64,000 nucleotides of DNA from Pseudomonadales bacterium (GTDB taxonomy: Bacteria > Pseudomonadota > Gammaproteobacteria > Pseudomonadales > Halieaceae): the NCBI GenBank assembly GCA_024234815.1, contig JACKNO010000005.1, positions 62,001-126,000 of the forward strand, read 5' to 3'. Every line of letters begins with the position of its first letter. Position 1 is the first letter of the stretch. The notes below the pieces were generated by a model. It made no database searches. It saw nothing but the letters and a program-made list of their open reading frames with translations, and was not told the DNA's origin. Shown here in pieces: positions 27,285 to 35,936 of this stretch. A program made the position numbers and the translations under genes.

Positions 27285-27304
27285 CGCGGCGCCAGGGCGC
27301 CGCG
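27285..27304. promoter_or_regulatory. 9-bp stem palindrome between a -10 box and the PQQ dehydrogenase gene
   Basis: CGCGGCGCC, two bases AG, then GGCGCCGCG: perfect 9-bp arms. It sits about 10 bp after a TATAGT (27271-27276) that may be the -10 of the downstream operon, and 28 bp before the GTG start. No T-run follows, so it is more like an operator or leader hairpin than a terminator. Confidence 0.4.
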
Positions 27305-27332
27305 CCACGGATGCCCCAGGGAGAAAAAACGC

Positions 27333-28880
27333 GTGCGAAGCTTGATTATAGGCCTGCTGTCAGTTCTGGTGCTGCTCGCCTGCATACCGCTGGTCCTGAT
27401 TGCCACAGGCACTATAGACGGCAGCAGCGTGCGAATGATACTGAACGTGATGACGGGACTGGACGGCCCGGCGGCGACGGAATCAGAGGTGCAAAGCCGC
27501 TTTGAACTGCCGGAAGGGTTTCACCTGCAGCTCTACGCCAGCGACCTGCCGAAAGCGCGCTTCATGCGCTTCACCCCCGCCGGGGACATGCTGCTGAGCC
27601 GGCCCCACAAAGGGGACATACTGTTATTGCGCCGGGACGCCGACGGGGACGGGCGCCCGGACGCGGTCGAGACGCTGATCGATGGGCTGAAGCGCCCGCT
27701 CGGCATGGACTTCATCGGGGACAATCTGTATATCGCCGAATCGAATCGCATTGGCCGGGTGGCCTTCGACAGCGCCAGCGGCAAACTGACGGGGGCCTAC
27801 GAGCCGGTGGTGGAGGGTTTCACAGACGAGGGCAACCACTGGAGCAAGACCTTGCGAGTGGGCCCTGATGGCCTCCTGTACCTGGCCCAGGGATCTACCT
27901 GTAATGTCTGCGTGGAAGAGGATGAGCGCCGCAACACCATGATGCGCTTCGCGCCCGATGGCAGCGGCGGCGACATCATCGCCACTGGCCTGCGCAACAG
28001 CGTGGGTTTTGACTGGGCGCCCTGGAACGGCGAACTCTACGCCACGGATAACGGTCGCGACCTGCTGGGCGACGATTTCCCGCCCTGTGAATTGAATCTC
28101 ATCGAAGAGGGCCACTTCTATGGCTGGCCCTATTACAACGGCGACAATATCCCCGACCCCGATATGGGCGCTGATCCAATGGCCGCCGAGCGCGAACCGA
28201 CACCACCCGCCCACGGATTCCGCGCGCACAACGCGCCGTTGGGAATTACCTTTGTCGACAGCAGCGGTTGGCCCGCGGGCTACGAACGCACCGCCCTGGT
28301 CGCGCTGCACGGCTCCTGGAACCGCAGTACGCCCGATGGCTACAAAGTGGTGTCCCTGCACTGGACAGAAAACGGCATCGAGGAGCGCGACTTTCTCAGC
28401 GGCTTCAACCAGGACGGCGATATCGCAGGCCGCCCGGTGGATGTCGCCCAGGGGCCGGACGGCGCTATCTACATTTCGGACGACTACGCCGGCGCGATCT
28501 ACCGGGTCAGCTACGGCGACAACAACCAGGACTGGTCCCCCGAGGTAGCAAGCGCAGAAGCCAGTCGACTGGATACGCAGACCCCGCAATGGCTGGATGG
28601 CGCTGACCTGCCAGCGATGGCCCGGCGCGGCGCGCTGCTGTATGACGTGCACGACTGTCGCCGCTGCCACGAGACGGGCGAAAACCCCAGGCTGCTGTCC
28701 GGCCTCAGTGAACGCCTTGGCTATAACGCGGTGATCGATCTGCTGAAGGCGCCGCCCTCCCCCATGCCAATCTATCCGCTGAGCGAGAACGAGCAACGCG
28801 AACTGGCGGTCTTTCTGCTGAACCCCGCGGCGGGCAACACACCCGAAGCTGTCCAGACAGAAGACCGGGATACCCCCTGA
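27333..28880 (+). CDS. PQQ-dependent sugar dehydrogenase fused to a cytochrome c domain
   Basis: Exported or membrane-anchored quinoprotein of 515 residues. An N-terminal helix (SLIIGLLSVLVLLACIPLVL) acts as signal or anchor. Residues about 55-410 form a glucose/sorbosone dehydrogenase-type six-bladed propeller, with MRFTPAGDMLLSRPHKGDIL, GLRNSVGFDWAPWNGELYAT, DDFPPCELN and DVAQGPDGAIYISDD. The C-terminal 80 residues carry a heme c site CRRCH at about 442-446, so electrons from the sugar or alcohol could pass to the respiratory chain within one chain. No PQQ synthesis genes are in the window. The GTG start has AGGGAG 9 bases upstream. Only 9 bp precede the next gene, so it leads the following lipid-gene run. 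Substrate unknown. Confidence 0.88.
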   Translation: MRSLIIGLLSVLVLLACIPLVLIATGTIDGSSVRMILNVMTGLDGPAATESEVQSRFELPEGFHLQLYASDLPKARFMRFTPAGDMLLSRPHKGDILLLRRDADGDGRPDAVETLIDGLKRPLGMDFIGDNLYIAESNRIGRVAFDSASGKLTGAYEPVVEGFTDEGNHWSKTLRVGPDGLLYLAQGSTCNVCVEEDERRNTMMRFAPDGSGGDIIATGLRNSVGFDWAPWNGELYATDNGRDLLGDDFPPCELNLIEEGHFYGWPYYNGDNIPDPDMGADPMAAEREPTPPAHGFRAHNAPLGITFVDSSGWPAGYERTALVALHGSWNRSTPDGYKVVSLHWTENGIEERDFLSGFNQDGDIAGRPVDVAQGPDGAIYISDDYAGAIYRVSYGDNNQDWSPEVASAEASRLDTQTPQWLDGADLPAMARRGALLYDVHDCRRCHETGENPRLLSGLSERLGYNAVIDLLKAPPSPMPIYPLSENEQRELAVFLLNPAAGNTPEAVQTEDRDTP

Positions 28881-28889
28881 CCAGGCCCG

Positions 28890-29447
28890 ATGCTGCGATA
28901 CCTGCCCAATGCCCTTACCCTGTCCCGCCTGTTCCTGGCGGGACCACTGGGTTTCTTTATCCTGCAGCAAAATTATGAGTGGGCGCTGGCTGTCGGTGTG
29001 GCCGCGGGCATAACCGATGCACTGGATGGTTTCCTGGCCCGCCGCCTGGGGGTCCTGTCCCGATTCGGCGCGGCGCTGGACCCCATTTGCGACAAGGTCC
29101 TGATCACCGTCGCCTTTGTCTGTTTTGCCAGCAGCGGACTGATTCCCTGGTACCTGGCGGCTGCGGTCATCGCACGCGATGTTGTTATCGTGCTGGGCGC
29201 CGCCTGTTACCACTGGGTAATCGGCAGTTTCGAGTTTTCCGCGAGTCGGCTCAGCAAGGCCAACATGTTTATCCAGATCAGTTTCTGCACACTCCTGCTG
29301 GCGGCGCAGGTCAGCAACTGGATACCACCGATAGCGGTTACCGCGGGCACTGTAGCGGTATTGTTCATCGCCGGCGCCAGCGGCTGTGACTATGTCCTGC
29401 AGTGGTCGGTAAAAGCCATACAGCAATATCGCAAGGGCGGTCACTAG
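28890..29447 (+). CDS. CDP-alcohol phosphatidyltransferase family protein
   Basis: Small integral inner-membrane enzyme of 185 residues. The complete CDP-alcohol signature is present: D43-x2-D46-G47-x2-A50-R51-x8-G60-x3-D64-x3-D68 (ITDALDGFLARRLGVLSRFG onward). It is surrounded by about six hydrophobic helices. It would transfer a phosphatidyl group from CDP-diacylglycerol to an alcohol; glycerol 3-phosphate (PgsA-like) is the commonest acceptor, but the sequence alone does not settle it, and a housekeeping pgsA is usually elsewhere. It lies between the quinoprotein and the YbhP/PlsB-like genes in one strand-continuous cluster, supporting a phospholipid function. Confidence 0.88.
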   Translation: MLRYLPNALTLSRLFLAGPLGFFILQQNYEWALAVGVAAGITDALDGFLARRLGVLSRFGAALDPICDKVLITVAFVCFASSGLIPWYLAAAVIARDVVIVLGAACYHWVIGSFEFSASRLSKANMFIQISFCTLLLAAQVSNWIPPIAVTAGTVAVLFIAGASGCDYVLQWSVKAIQQYRKGGH

Positions 29448-29478
29448 ATGCAGGCCGCTATAACTTTAAAGGATTACC

Positions 29479-30234
29479 GTGAGCAATAAGATCCACGTCC
29501 TGACTTACAACATTCACAAGGGCTATTGCGCAGGCAACCGCCGTTTCGTGCTCGATTCCATGCGTGAGCGTATCGCCGAATCGGGCGCGGACGTGGTGTT
29601 CCTGCAGGAGATTCACGGCACCGCTATCAAGAGTGAAGCCAAGCGTCGCCGGTTCTCATACCCGGACCAGCCCCATTTCGAATACCTCGCGGACCAGAGC
29701 TGGCCGCACTACGCTTACGGTCGCAACTCGATCTACCGCAAGGGCGACCACGGCAACGCCATCCTCAGCATGCACCCCTTCGTCAGCTGGGAGAATATCG
29801 ACGTCTCGATTTTCAAACGCTCCAGTCGCAGCATCCTGCACGGTATCATCGAGATTCCCGGCCGCTCCATCCGCCTGCACACGCTCTGTGTACACCTGGG
29901 CCTGCTGGAACAGGAGCGACGCGGCCAGTTCGAGGCGCTGACCGAACGCATCGACCAGCACGTACCGCATGATGAGCCCATGATTATTGCCGGCGATTTC
30001 AATGACTGGCGCCGGCGCGCCGAGCGACACCTGCACCAGGACCTGGGACTGGAGGAACTTTTTGTGAAAATGCAGGGCCGTCACGCCCGCACCTTCCCGG
30101 TATGGGCGCCCATGTTGTCGGTGGATCGCATCTACTACCGCGGCCTGAAACCGCATGCCTGCCAGCGCCTGAGCCAGGGACCGTGGCGGGACCTGTCCGA
30201 CCACGCAGCGCTTTTTGGAGTGTTCAGTCTATGA
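29479..30234 (+). CDS. ybhP: Endonuclease/exonuclease/phosphatase superfamily protein, YbhP-like
   Basis: Protein of 251 residues of the EEP metal-dependent phosphoesterase fold. The motifs are TYNIHKGYC at the N-terminus, VVFLQEIHG with the metal-binding Glu, HGNAILSMHPF, IIAGDFNDWRRRAERHL and the terminal LSDHAALFG. It resembles E. coli YbhP over its length (the N-terminal NIHKGF..NRRF pattern and the HGNAVLS block). In E. coli ybhP lies beside clsB (cardiolipin synthase), so a phospholipid rather than DNA substrate is plausible. Here too it sits among phospholipid genes. The GTG start has AAAGGA 6 bases upstream; its stop overlaps the next ATG (ATGA). Confidence 0.87.
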   Translation: MSNKIHVLTYNIHKGYCAGNRRFVLDSMRERIAESGADVVFLQEIHGTAIKSEAKRRRFSYPDQPHFEYLADQSWPHYAYGRNSIYRKGDHGNAILSMHPFVSWENIDVSIFKRSSRSILHGIIEIPGRSIRLHTLCVHLGLLEQERRGQFEALTERIDQHVPHDEPMIIAGDFNDWRRRAERHLHQDLGLEELFVKMQGRHARTFPVWAPMLSVDRIYYRGLKPHACQRLSQGPWRDLSDHAALFGVFSL

Positions 30235-32063
30235 TTCCCGCAACCGGCGCCCACGAGATCCTGCGGGACCCGGCTTTTCTCGCCGAGTTGGACCAGGCTG
30301 CCCGCGGCAGTGGCAAAACCGCGGAACAGGCGCGGCGTTACGCCGGCAAATGCCTGCATGAAATCGAGGCCACGCCCAGGGATTCCTGGCTCGATCCCGC
30401 GGCAAAGCTGGCGAGATTCATCTATACCCGCAGCTATGAACGCGAACTTGATATCAATATCGAAGCGCTGGAGGAGTTGCGCCAACTGTCGCAGGATCAC
30501 CTCCTGCTGTTTTTGTGGTCGCACAAATCCCACATGGACAGTTTCGTGTTCCTGCTCTCCCTGTACGAGAACAATTTCAAACCGCTGCCCCTGATCTTTG
30601 CGGGCATCAACATGAACTTCCTGGGCTTTGGCAGCCTGGCCCGCCGGGTGGGCGCTATTTTCCTGCGGCGCACTTTCCACGAGGACGCTATCTACAAACT
30701 GGTCTTTCGCAGCTATATCGACTACCTGATACGAAACAAAATGCCGCTGTCCTGGTCCATCGAAGGCACCCGATCGAGGACCGGCAAACTGTCGCCGCCA
30801 AAATTGGGAATTCTCAACTGGGTCGTGGAATCCTGTAAAAAGGAGCAGGTGGACAAGGTGCTGTTGGTACCCGTATCCATCGCCTTCGATCGAATTGCCG
30901 AGATCGATGACTACGTCGCCATCCAGCGCGGGGAACCCAAACGCAGGGAGTCTCTGGGCTGGTTTTTCAATTATATCTTCGGCATGCAGCAACCCTACGG
31001 CAAGGTGTATGTGCGCTTCGCCAAACCGCTCGTGCTGGGCGAGGCCACCACTTTATCCGCTGACGCAGCCGGCGGCGATGGCGAAGAGCGCAGTCTCGTC
31101 ACCCGCATGGGCTTTGAGGTGTGCTCGCGCATCGAGCAGATTACGCCGATCAAGTCAGCCGACGTGCTGACGATGGTATTGCTCGGCGCCAATGACCGGG
31201 CGCTTACCGCCGCCGAAATCCACGCCCAGGCCGGCGATATCGCCAAACTGGTGAGAGCCCGCGATCTGCCCGCCGCCTCCGGCTTCAGCCTGGAGGACGA
31301 AGAGCAGGTAAGGGCAGCGGTACTGGCGCTCCAGGGCTCGGGACTTATCCGCTGTTTCGACAAGGCACATGCACCCGTGTACTACATTCCCGCAGGCAAA
31401 CAACTGGCGGCGGCCTATTACCGCAACACCATTACCCACTACTTCCTGGGCGCCGCACTGGCGGAAATAGGCCTGGCCAGTTGTGCGCTGGGTATCGAGG
31501 CGCCCAGCGCCCAACGCCTCGAAAGCGAAGTACTTGGCCTGCGCGACCTGTACAAGTTTGAATTCTTTTACAAACCCACCGACCGCTTCATCGAAGAGGT
31601 GCAGATGGAAGCCCGGGAGCGCTATCCAAACTGGGACAGCGGGGAGCTCTCACTGCAAAAGCAGCTGCGGGAGCAGCCGCCACGGTTCGGGCACGCTATC
31701 CTGCGTTCGATAACCGAGTCCTACCTTATTATCGCAGTAACCCTGCTTGAACTGGGCGCCCAGCCGGTAACGGACCGCAAGAAGTTTGTCGCCCAACTGA
31801 TGGCGGAGGGCGAGCAGATGCTGCTGCGGCGCACCATCAGCTGCGAATCCTCCGTGTCGCAGGATCTGTTTGCCAACGGACTGCGACAGGCTGAACACCT
31901 GCAACTACTGGACGGCAAGACCGACCTGCTGGCCTCGCGCGAGGCCTACGCACAGCGCGTGGTAACTGCCCTGTCTGCAATCAACCTGCTGCAGCGCTCT
32001 TACAACTCCGCGTGGTTTTCCCAGCTCTCAGCCGGCAAGCTGTCCAATCTGCTGGGGCCCTGA
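30231..32063 (+). CDS. PlsB-like 1-acyl-sn-glycerol-3-phosphate / glycerol-3-phosphate O-acyltransferase
   Basis: Acyltransferase of 610 residues in the PlsB/DHAPAT family. The catalytic H(X4)D is H98-KSHM-D103 (LWSHKSHMDSFVFLLSLYEN), followed by the acyltransferase block SWSIEGTRSRTGKLSPPKLG. It is shorter than E. coli PlsB (807) and has a distinctive long C-terminal half (about 280-610) without known motifs. It would acylate a glycerol-phosphate acceptor at the inner membrane to start glycerolipid synthesis. The ATG at 30231 overlaps the ybhP stop by 4 bp; an upstream ATG at 30102 lies inside ybhP. The next gene starts after about 1 bp if its first ATG is used. The physiological acceptor is inference. 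Confidence 0.87.
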   Translation: MIPATGAHEILRDPAFLAELDQAARGSGKTAEQARRYAGKCLHEIEATPRDSWLDPAAKLARFIYTRSYERELDINIEALEELRQLSQDHLLLFLWSHKSHMDSFVFLLSLYENNFKPLPLIFAGINMNFLGFGSLARRVGAIFLRRTFHEDAIYKLVFRSYIDYLIRNKMPLSWSIEGTRSRTGKLSPPKLGILNWVVESCKKEQVDKVLLVPVSIAFDRIAEIDDYVAIQRGEPKRRESLGWFFNYIFGMQQPYGKVYVRFAKPLVLGEATTLSADAAGGDGEERSLVTRMGFEVCSRIEQITPIKSADVLTMVLLGANDRALTAAEIHAQAGDIAKLVRARDLPAASGFSLEDEEQVRAAVLALQGSGLIRCFDKAHAPVYYIPAGKQLAAAYYRNTITHYFLGAALAEIGLASCALGIEAPSAQRLESEVLGLRDLYKFEFFYKPTDRFIEEVQMEARERYPNWDSGELSLQKQLREQPPRFGHAILRSITESYLIIAVTLLELGAQPVTDRKKFVAQLMAEGEQMLLRRTISCESSVSQDLFANGLRQAEHLQLLDGKTDLLASREAYAQRVVTALSAINLLQRSYNSAWFSQLSAGKLSNLLGP

Positions 32064-32160
32064 TATGCGCAGTGTCCACACCGACATGATGCCTTGGTAC
32101 CACAAGCTTCGAGACCCGCGTCAGCTGTGGAATCGTGGAACACCCAACGAGAAATTGCCA

Positions 32161-33897
32161 GTGAAAAATCCATCACCGACCTGTGTCGTGCGCGCACTGT
32201 TGTCAGCTTTGCTGCTTGTATGGCTGCCTGTGGTCGCCCAGGAGGCCGTGCAAAACGCGCCTGAAGCAGCGCAATCCGCCGCTGATAATTCCGAAAGCAT
32301 AGACAAACTCTGGCAGCAGATCACGGCCGAGAGCGAAGCCATAAAAGCCATCCGCCAGCAGATGGACAGCCTGTCCAATGTGGAGAGATCCGCACTGACC
32401 GAGCGCCTCGACGAATACTATCACTCCGTGTATTCGAAAGCCGACAAACTGATTGAGCTGGTGGTTGAACAGGACAGCGACGACGCGGATATCGCCGACT
32501 GGAAAGCGAAGATCATCCCGCCCTTCGATGGCATCGGCCCCCTTATGCGCAGCCGTGCAATCGACCTCCGCAGGCAACTGAACGAAGAATACCAGGCGCT
32601 GCCGGGCCTGACCGGCGAAGACCGCTTTGTGGCGACTGCCCGCGCCGCCAACCTGGCTGACCGCCTGGACGGAAGTTACCAGTTACTGCTAAATCATATT
32701 CAATCCAGGGCTGCGCTCGAGATCGACGACGACAAGCTGACGCAATTCCTGCAGCAGCGCTTGCGACTGGAGGCCGAAACACTGGCCGGGTTGCTCAGCA
32801 TGTCCCGGAAAGATATTGACAGCCTGAAGTCCACGCTTGAGATAGAGCCCGATAACGCCGACCTCAAGAAAGTGATTGCCCGCCGCGAAAGCGAACATTC
32901 TGCCAGTGTTGAGCGCCTGCAGGATATCGCCGGCATGATGGAATCGATGCAAATGGAGGTTGGGCTGTTTCACGCATTGCTGCTGTCTCATACCGGTGAA
33001 CTGACCGCGGAGATCGTAAAGGGCGGCGGCCTGCCCGCGCTGATAGATGACTGGCTGTCATCCATATCCGACTGGGTGAAGCAGAGCGCGTCCGTCTGGC
33101 TGTTCGATCTCGTGTTTTTCCTGCTGATACTCCTGCTGTTCCAGCAGATTTCGAAGCTGGTGGCGAAACTGCTGCGCTCCAGCCTGGAACGCCCCTCGCT
33201 GAATATTTCCGTATTGGTAAAGAATATGCTGGTGTCCATGGCCGCGGGCGGAATCATACTGGTAGGCCTGCTGATCGCCCTCTCCCAGATCGGCATATCG
33301 CTGGGGCCGATGCTGGCCGGTCTCGGACTCGCCGGCTTTGCCATTGGCTTTGCCCTGCAGGATACCCTGGGGAACTTCGCCTCCGGCTTCATGATTCTGC
33401 TTTATCGCCCCTACGACGTGGGTGACCTCATCGAGGTGGCCGGCGGCATGGGTACGGTGAGGAAAATGAACGTGGTGTCCACTACGATTACCACCATCGA
33501 TAACCAGACGCTGGTCATTCCCAACAGCAAGATCTGGGGCGATGTGATAAAAAATGTTACTGCGCAACGCGTTCGCCGGGTCGACCTCGTATTCAGCATC
33601 GGATATTCCGATGATATCGAGCTCGCGGAGCGGGTGCTGGAGGACATTATCTCCAGTCATGACAAAGTGCTGAAGTCACCTGAGTACATGGTAAAGCTGC
33701 ACAAGCTGAATGACTCCTCCGTCGATTTTGTGGTTCGCCCCTGGACCAGGACCGAGGATTACTGGGACGTATACTGGGACGTCACCCGCGCGGTGAAAAT
33801 GCGATTCGACGCGGAAAATATTTCCATTCCGTTTCCCCAACGCGATGTTCACGTCTACACAGAGACGCCGGCACACAAGCCGGACGAGAACACCTGA
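32161..33897 (+). CDS. Mechanosensitive ion channel (MscS family) with periplasmic coiled-coil region
   Basis: Inner-membrane osmotic safety channel, about 578 residues from the GTG at 32161. That start gives a clean signal peptide (KNPSPTCVVRALLSALLLVW, then LPVVAQE). An ATG at 32065 right after the PlsB-like stop is the alternative and would bury the signal peptide. Residues about 25-310 are a helical, coiled-coil-like periplasmic domain. Helices follow, then the conserved pore and beta domain: AGLGLAGFAIGFALQDTLGN (TM3), MILLYRPYDVGDLIEV and NQTLVIPNSKIWGDVIKNVT. The C-terminal alpha/beta cage ends VHVYTETPAHKPDENT. It is the last gene of the cluster from 27.3 kb; a link between membrane lipid supply and tension sensing is only suggestive. 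Confidence 0.9.
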   Translation: MKNPSPTCVVRALLSALLLVWLPVVAQEAVQNAPEAAQSAADNSESIDKLWQQITAESEAIKAIRQQMDSLSNVERSALTERLDEYYHSVYSKADKLIELVVEQDSDDADIADWKAKIIPPFDGIGPLMRSRAIDLRRQLNEEYQALPGLTGEDRFVATARAANLADRLDGSYQLLLNHIQSRAALEIDDDKLTQFLQQRLRLEAETLAGLLSMSRKDIDSLKSTLEIEPDNADLKKVIARRESEHSASVERLQDIAGMMESMQMEVGLFHALLLSHTGELTAEIVKGGGLPALIDDWLSSISDWVKQSASVWLFDLVFFLLILLLFQQISKLVAKLLRSSLERPSLNISVLVKNMLVSMAAGGIILVGLLIALSQIGISLGPMLAGLGLAGFAIGFALQDTLGNFASGFMILLYRPYDVGDLIEVAGGMGTVRKMNVVSTTITTIDNQTLVIPNSKIWGDVIKNVTAQRVRRVDLVFSIGYSDDIELAERVLEDIISSHDKVLKSPEYMVKLHKLNDSSVDFVVRPWTRTEDYWDVYWDVTRAVKMRFDAENISIPFPQRDVHVYTETPAHKPDENT

Positions 33898-34060
33898 GGC
33901 AACGCTCGGGAGCGGAAAATATCCGGAACGGCAGCATCCGCTCACCGCCCGGGCAGGCGCCGCGGCCCGGGAATTCCGGTACGGCATCCACCCGACTTGC
34001 CGCCCAACACAATAGCGTCTATCTTGCCTCAACTGAATCTCGCCGGTCAGGGAGCAATTA

Positions 34061-35869
34061 ATGAGTATAAAAGACGTCGCCAATACATTATCCGAAGCAA
34101 AAGTCCTGCCGGGACTGGCCAGGGAAATGAAACCGCGCCCCATGATCACCCGGGATTGCTTCGCAGCGCGGGTTGAGGCGACTGCCGCGAGGCACCCGCA
34201 GCACACGGCCGTTATTTTCGAGGGGCGCAAACTCAGCTGGAATGAACTGAACGCATACGCCAACCGTTATGCAGGGGCTTTCCGGGATGCGGGCCTCAAA
34301 CGCGGCGATACCGCCAGCGTAATGCTGGAAAACCGCATCGAATACCTGGCCGTCCTGATTGCCCTGAACAAGTTGGGGGCTACAGCCGCGCTGATCAATA
34401 CCAATCTCACCGGCGGCCCGCTTGTACACTGCATGAGTATCACCGATTCCGGTTATTGCGTATTCGGTGAGGAGCGGATCGATTCAATTGCGGATGTTCG
34501 CAAGGACCCCGCCCTGGAGGCGGTCAGACACTACCTGTACGTACCCGATACCGGGGAAAGCGATTGCCCGGACTGGGCGGCCGACCTTGAGGTTGAGGCG
34601 ATGGACCAGAGTCCCGAGAACCCGCCGGAGACCGGACGCATGACCCTGGGTGATACCGCCCTGTACATTTTCACCTCTGGCACCACGGGGCTTCCCAAGG
34701 CGGCGGTTCTATCGAACCGACGTTACCTGCTGACCGCAGCCCTGTCCTGGAAAGCGGGATTGCGCTGCGACGTCCACGACTGTATTTACCTGTGCCTGCC
34801 GCTGTACCACGGCACGGGACTGTTTCTCGGGGTCGGCGCGGCCTTCTGTACCGGCGCGACGATGTTCATCCGCCGCCGGTTTTCAGCGAGTAATTTCCTC
34901 AGTGAGGTGCGCGAGCACGGTGCCACCTGCTTCATTTATATCGGCGAACTGTGCCGCTACCTGCTCAACACGCCGCCACAGGCAAACGACAACAGGAATC
35001 CACTGAAAACCATGATGGGCAATGGTCTGCGACCGGACGTATGGCACGAATTCAAGAATCGCTTCGGGGTCAGCCGGGTGTCTGAATTCTATGGCTCCAG
35101 TGAGGGCAACGTGGGCTTCCTCAATTTCCTGAACAAGGATTGCACCGTCGGGGGCACCACCTTGCCTATCGCACTGGTAAAGTACGACGTGGATGCGGAC
35201 GAGATCGTGCGCGACAGCAAGGGACATTGCATCAAGGTTGCCCCCGGGGAGCCCGGCCTGCTGCTGGGCAAGATCACGCCCATGACCGCCTTCGAGGGCT
35301 ACACCAGTAAGGAGGCGACCGAAAAGAAAATCCTGCGTGGCGCTTTCAGGCGCGGGGACGCCTGGTTCAACACCGGTGACCTGATGAAGAGGGTGGACGT
35401 GGGCTTTGCCATGGGCATACCCCACTACCAGTTTGTCGACAGGGTGGGAGACACCTTCCGCTGGAAGTCGGAAAATGTATCCACCAACGAAGTGGGCGAG
35501 GTCATCAACGGCCATCCACAGGTGGCGTTTTGTAATGTTTACGGGGTTGAGATACCCAAGACCGATGGCCGCGCCGGAATGGCCGCGCTGGCATTGGTCG
35601 AGGGCGTCGAAAACCTGGACCTCGCCAGCTTTTCGGCCCATGTCTGCTCTCAACTCCCCGCCTATGCACGGCCGGTGTTCCTGCGAATCCAGCGCGAACT
35701 GGACACGACCGGTACCTTCAAACTGGTCAAGGGCGAGCTGCGCAACCAGGCTTATGACCTGCAGCAGATATCAGACCCGCTCTATGTCATGAAGCCCGGC
35801 GCCAGCACCTACGAAGCTCTGGACGACACATTTGCCAGCGCGATACGCGCCGGGGAAGCCGGTTACTGA
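34061..35869 (+). CDS. Long-chain acyl-CoA synthetase (FadD6/FATP-like)
   Basis: AMP-forming ligase of 602 residues that would activate long-chain fatty acids to acyl-CoA at the membrane. The AMP-binding motif is FTSGTTGLPKAA at about 204-215. The sequence also has EFYGSSEGNVGFLN and WFNTGDLMKRVDVGF, and the C-terminal domain has ARPVFLRIQRELDTTGTFKL with the conserved Lys region. The long-chain/FATP subgroup is indicated by RVGDTFRWKSENVSTNEV. AGGGAG is 8 bases upstream of the ATG. It is monocistronic, convergent with rhlE. Its product feeds both the acyl-CoA reductase (37-39 kb) and the WS/DGAT (45-46 kb) expected to make wax esters. Confidence 0.92.
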   Translation: MSIKDVANTLSEAKVLPGLAREMKPRPMITRDCFAARVEATAARHPQHTAVIFEGRKLSWNELNAYANRYAGAFRDAGLKRGDTASVMLENRIEYLAVLIALNKLGATAALINTNLTGGPLVHCMSITDSGYCVFGEERIDSIADVRKDPALEAVRHYLYVPDTGESDCPDWAADLEVEAMDQSPENPPETGRMTLGDTALYIFTSGTTGLPKAAVLSNRRYLLTAALSWKAGLRCDVHDCIYLCLPLYHGTGLFLGVGAAFCTGATMFIRRRFSASNFLSEVREHGATCFIYIGELCRYLLNTPPQANDNRNPLKTMMGNGLRPDVWHEFKNRFGVSRVSEFYGSSEGNVGFLNFLNKDCTVGGTTLPIALVKYDVDADEIVRDSKGHCIKVAPGEPGLLLGKITPMTAFEGYTSKEATEKKILRGAFRRGDAWFNTGDLMKRVDVGFAMGIPHYQFVDRVGDTFRWKSENVSTNEVGEVINGHPQVAFCNVYGVEIPKTDGRAGMAALALVEGVENLDLASFSAHVCSQLPAYARPVFLRIQRELDTTGTFKLVKGELRNQAYDLQQISDPLYVMKPGASTYEALDDTFASAIRAGEAGY

Positions 35870-35936
35870 TGACGCCAAACGTTGGCCCGGGTAGCTCGTC
35901 GCGCCTCCGGGCAGCCGCCGTGCGGGCGGACCAGCG

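Noticed and set aside
27624..29444. 606-codon open frame on the minus strand
   Set aside because: Antisense to the quinoprotein and CDP-alcohol transferase genes, both of which have clear motifs; the translation is His/Gln/Arg/Ala-rich without structure.
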